Source of the DNA: Rhodospirillales bacterium
GTDB lineage: Bacteria > Pseudomonadota > Alphaproteobacteria > QKFK01 > SZUA-500
Length of the DNA: 11,777 bases
Assembly (NCBI GenBank): GCA_003252195.1
Contig: QKFK01000022.1
Coordinates: 1-11,777 of the forward strand
Direction of reading: 5' to 3'
Made by a program: the position numbers and the translations under genes. The notes beneath the pieces are model-generated. The model was not told where the DNA came from. It made no database searches and worked only from the letters and a program-made list of their open reading frames with translations. Positions 10,978 through 11,777 of the stretch are shown in pieces; position 1 is the first letter of the stretch; each line of letters begins with the position of its first letter.

Positions 10978-11777
10978 ATGGTAAATACATCACCTAACGG
11001 TTTGACTAATCATAAAAAACTTATGGCATGGGTTGAAGAGGTTGCAGCTCTTTGTACGCCTGATGCTGTGCATTGGTGTGATGGCTCAGAAGCTGAGTAT
11101 CAAAAGATGTGCGATATTATGGTTAAGGCAGGCACTTTTGTGAAGCTAAATGATAAAAAACGTCCTAATAGTTATCTTTGTGAATCTGACCCTCGTGACG
11201 TGGCTCGTGTTGAGGATAGAACTTTTATCTGCTGTGAAAAAGAGATTGACGCTGGTCCTAATAATAACTGGACAGAGCCTAAGAAGATGAAAGAAACCCT
11301 AAAAGAGCTATTTAAAGGCTCAATGAAGGGTAGAACAATGTATGTTATTCCATTTAGCATGGGCCCCGTTGGTTCTCATATTGCTCAAATTGGTGTGGAG
11401 ATTACAGATTCACCTTATGTTGTTGCGAATATGCATATTATGACCCGCGTTGGTAAAAAGGTTTTAGATGTGCTTGGTGCTGATGGATATTTCGTTCCAT
11501 GTTTGCATTCTGTTGGTGCTCCATTAGAATCTGGTCAAAAAGATGTCGCATGGCCATGTAATGCAGATAATAAATATATCTGCCACTTCCCAGAAACTCG
11601 TGAAATTATGTCATATGGTAGTGGTTATGGTGGAAACGCATTGCTTGGCAAAAAATGCTTGGCTCTACGTATTGCATCAACTATGGCTCGTGATGAGGGA
11701 TGGCTTGCAGAGCATATGCTTATTGTGGGTATTGAAAGCCCAGAAGGTGAAAAAACATATGTGGCAGCAGCGTTCCC
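10978..11777 (+). CDS. pckG: Phosphoenolpyruvate carboxykinase (GTP), N-terminal part
   Basis: The first 266 codons are present; the gene runs off the right edge (full length is usually about 600 residues). It converts oxaloacetate and GTP to phosphoenolpyruvate, GDP and CO2, the first committed gluconeogenic step, in the cytoplasm with Mn2+/Mg2+. Signature segments of the GTP family are visible: VHWCDGSEAEY and RPNSYLCESDPRDVARVEDRTFI in two stretches, FSMGPVGSHIAQIGVEITDSPYV, and YGSGYGGNALLGKKC followed by LRIAS and EGWLAEHMLIVGI. The ATP-dependent enzyme has none of these. The PSACGKTN GTP-binding loop lies just past the window. GAGGG lies nine bases before the ATG. This is the chromosomal gene next to the island and shows no disruption. 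Confidence 0.96.
   Translation, partial: MVNTSPNGLTNHKKLMAWVEEVAALCTPDAVHWCDGSEAEYQKMCDIMVKAGTFVKLNDKKRPNSYLCESDPRDVARVEDRTFICCEKEIDAGPNNNWTEPKKMKETLKELFKGSMKGRTMYVIPFSMGPVGSHIAQIGVEITDSPYVVANMHIMTRVGKKVLDVLGADGYFVPCLHSVGAPLESGQKDVAWPCNADNKYICHFPETREIMSYGSGYGGNALLGKKCLALRIASTMARDEGWLAEHMLIVGIESPEGEKTYVAAAF

Overview
The window is an AT-rich bacterial chromosome segment, most likely proteobacterial. The flanking chromosome supplies the clues: a GTP-type PEP carboxykinase gene, and tRNA genes that encode their own CCA. The lineage cannot be fixed further from sequence alone; a low-GC, perhaps host-associated, proteobacterium fits.

Positions 1 to about 10,420 look like an integrated genomic island. 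Its right end is marked by a 3'-terminal fragment of tRNA-Thr(UGU) at 10420-10465. Next to this are integrase arm-type repeats and a tyrosine integrase reading away from the junction. No intact tRNA-Thr lies in the window, so the other end must be off the left edge and the island exceeds 10.4 kb. Native chromosome resumes at 10,466 with the old tRNA-Thr terminator, tRNA-Lys(CUU) on the minus strand, and the start of pckG.

Island core, read on the minus strand from right to left: integrase; a translationally coupled two-helix membrane protein with an Asn-rich octapeptide repeat; an AlpA-type excisionase/regulator; a primase split into a small N-terminal domain protein and a Toprim-DUF3631 ATPase; then a TraK-like DNA-binding protein and a TraL-like (ParA/MinD-fold) protein that has lost its P-loop lysines. 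This is the plan of a P4-like integrative element with a remnant of a mobilization module, but no relaxase is visible. A cluster of TGTAGC motifs lies before the TraK-like gene. Arrays of TGATAA spaced exactly 10 bp apart lie around a small zinc-ribbon gene (4114-4353). Both are candidate origin or operator sites.

The left third is accessory cargo: a DEDD-type exonuclease fused in frame to a truncated uracil-DNA-glycosylase-like ORF; a divergent TetR regulator and FMN-binding split-barrel gene sharing a palindromic operator; a remnant of a DsbA/FrnE-like gene; and hipB-hipA, with hipA running off the window.

The most interesting element lies at 1184-1439 on the minus strand. It is a promoter, four tandem units each able to fold as an H-type pseudoknot with compensatory changes between units, and a strong terminator. 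This resembles the RNA antitoxin of a type III toxin-antitoxin system, but no ToxN-like gene follows. It may be an orphan antitoxin or an undescribed repeat small RNA.
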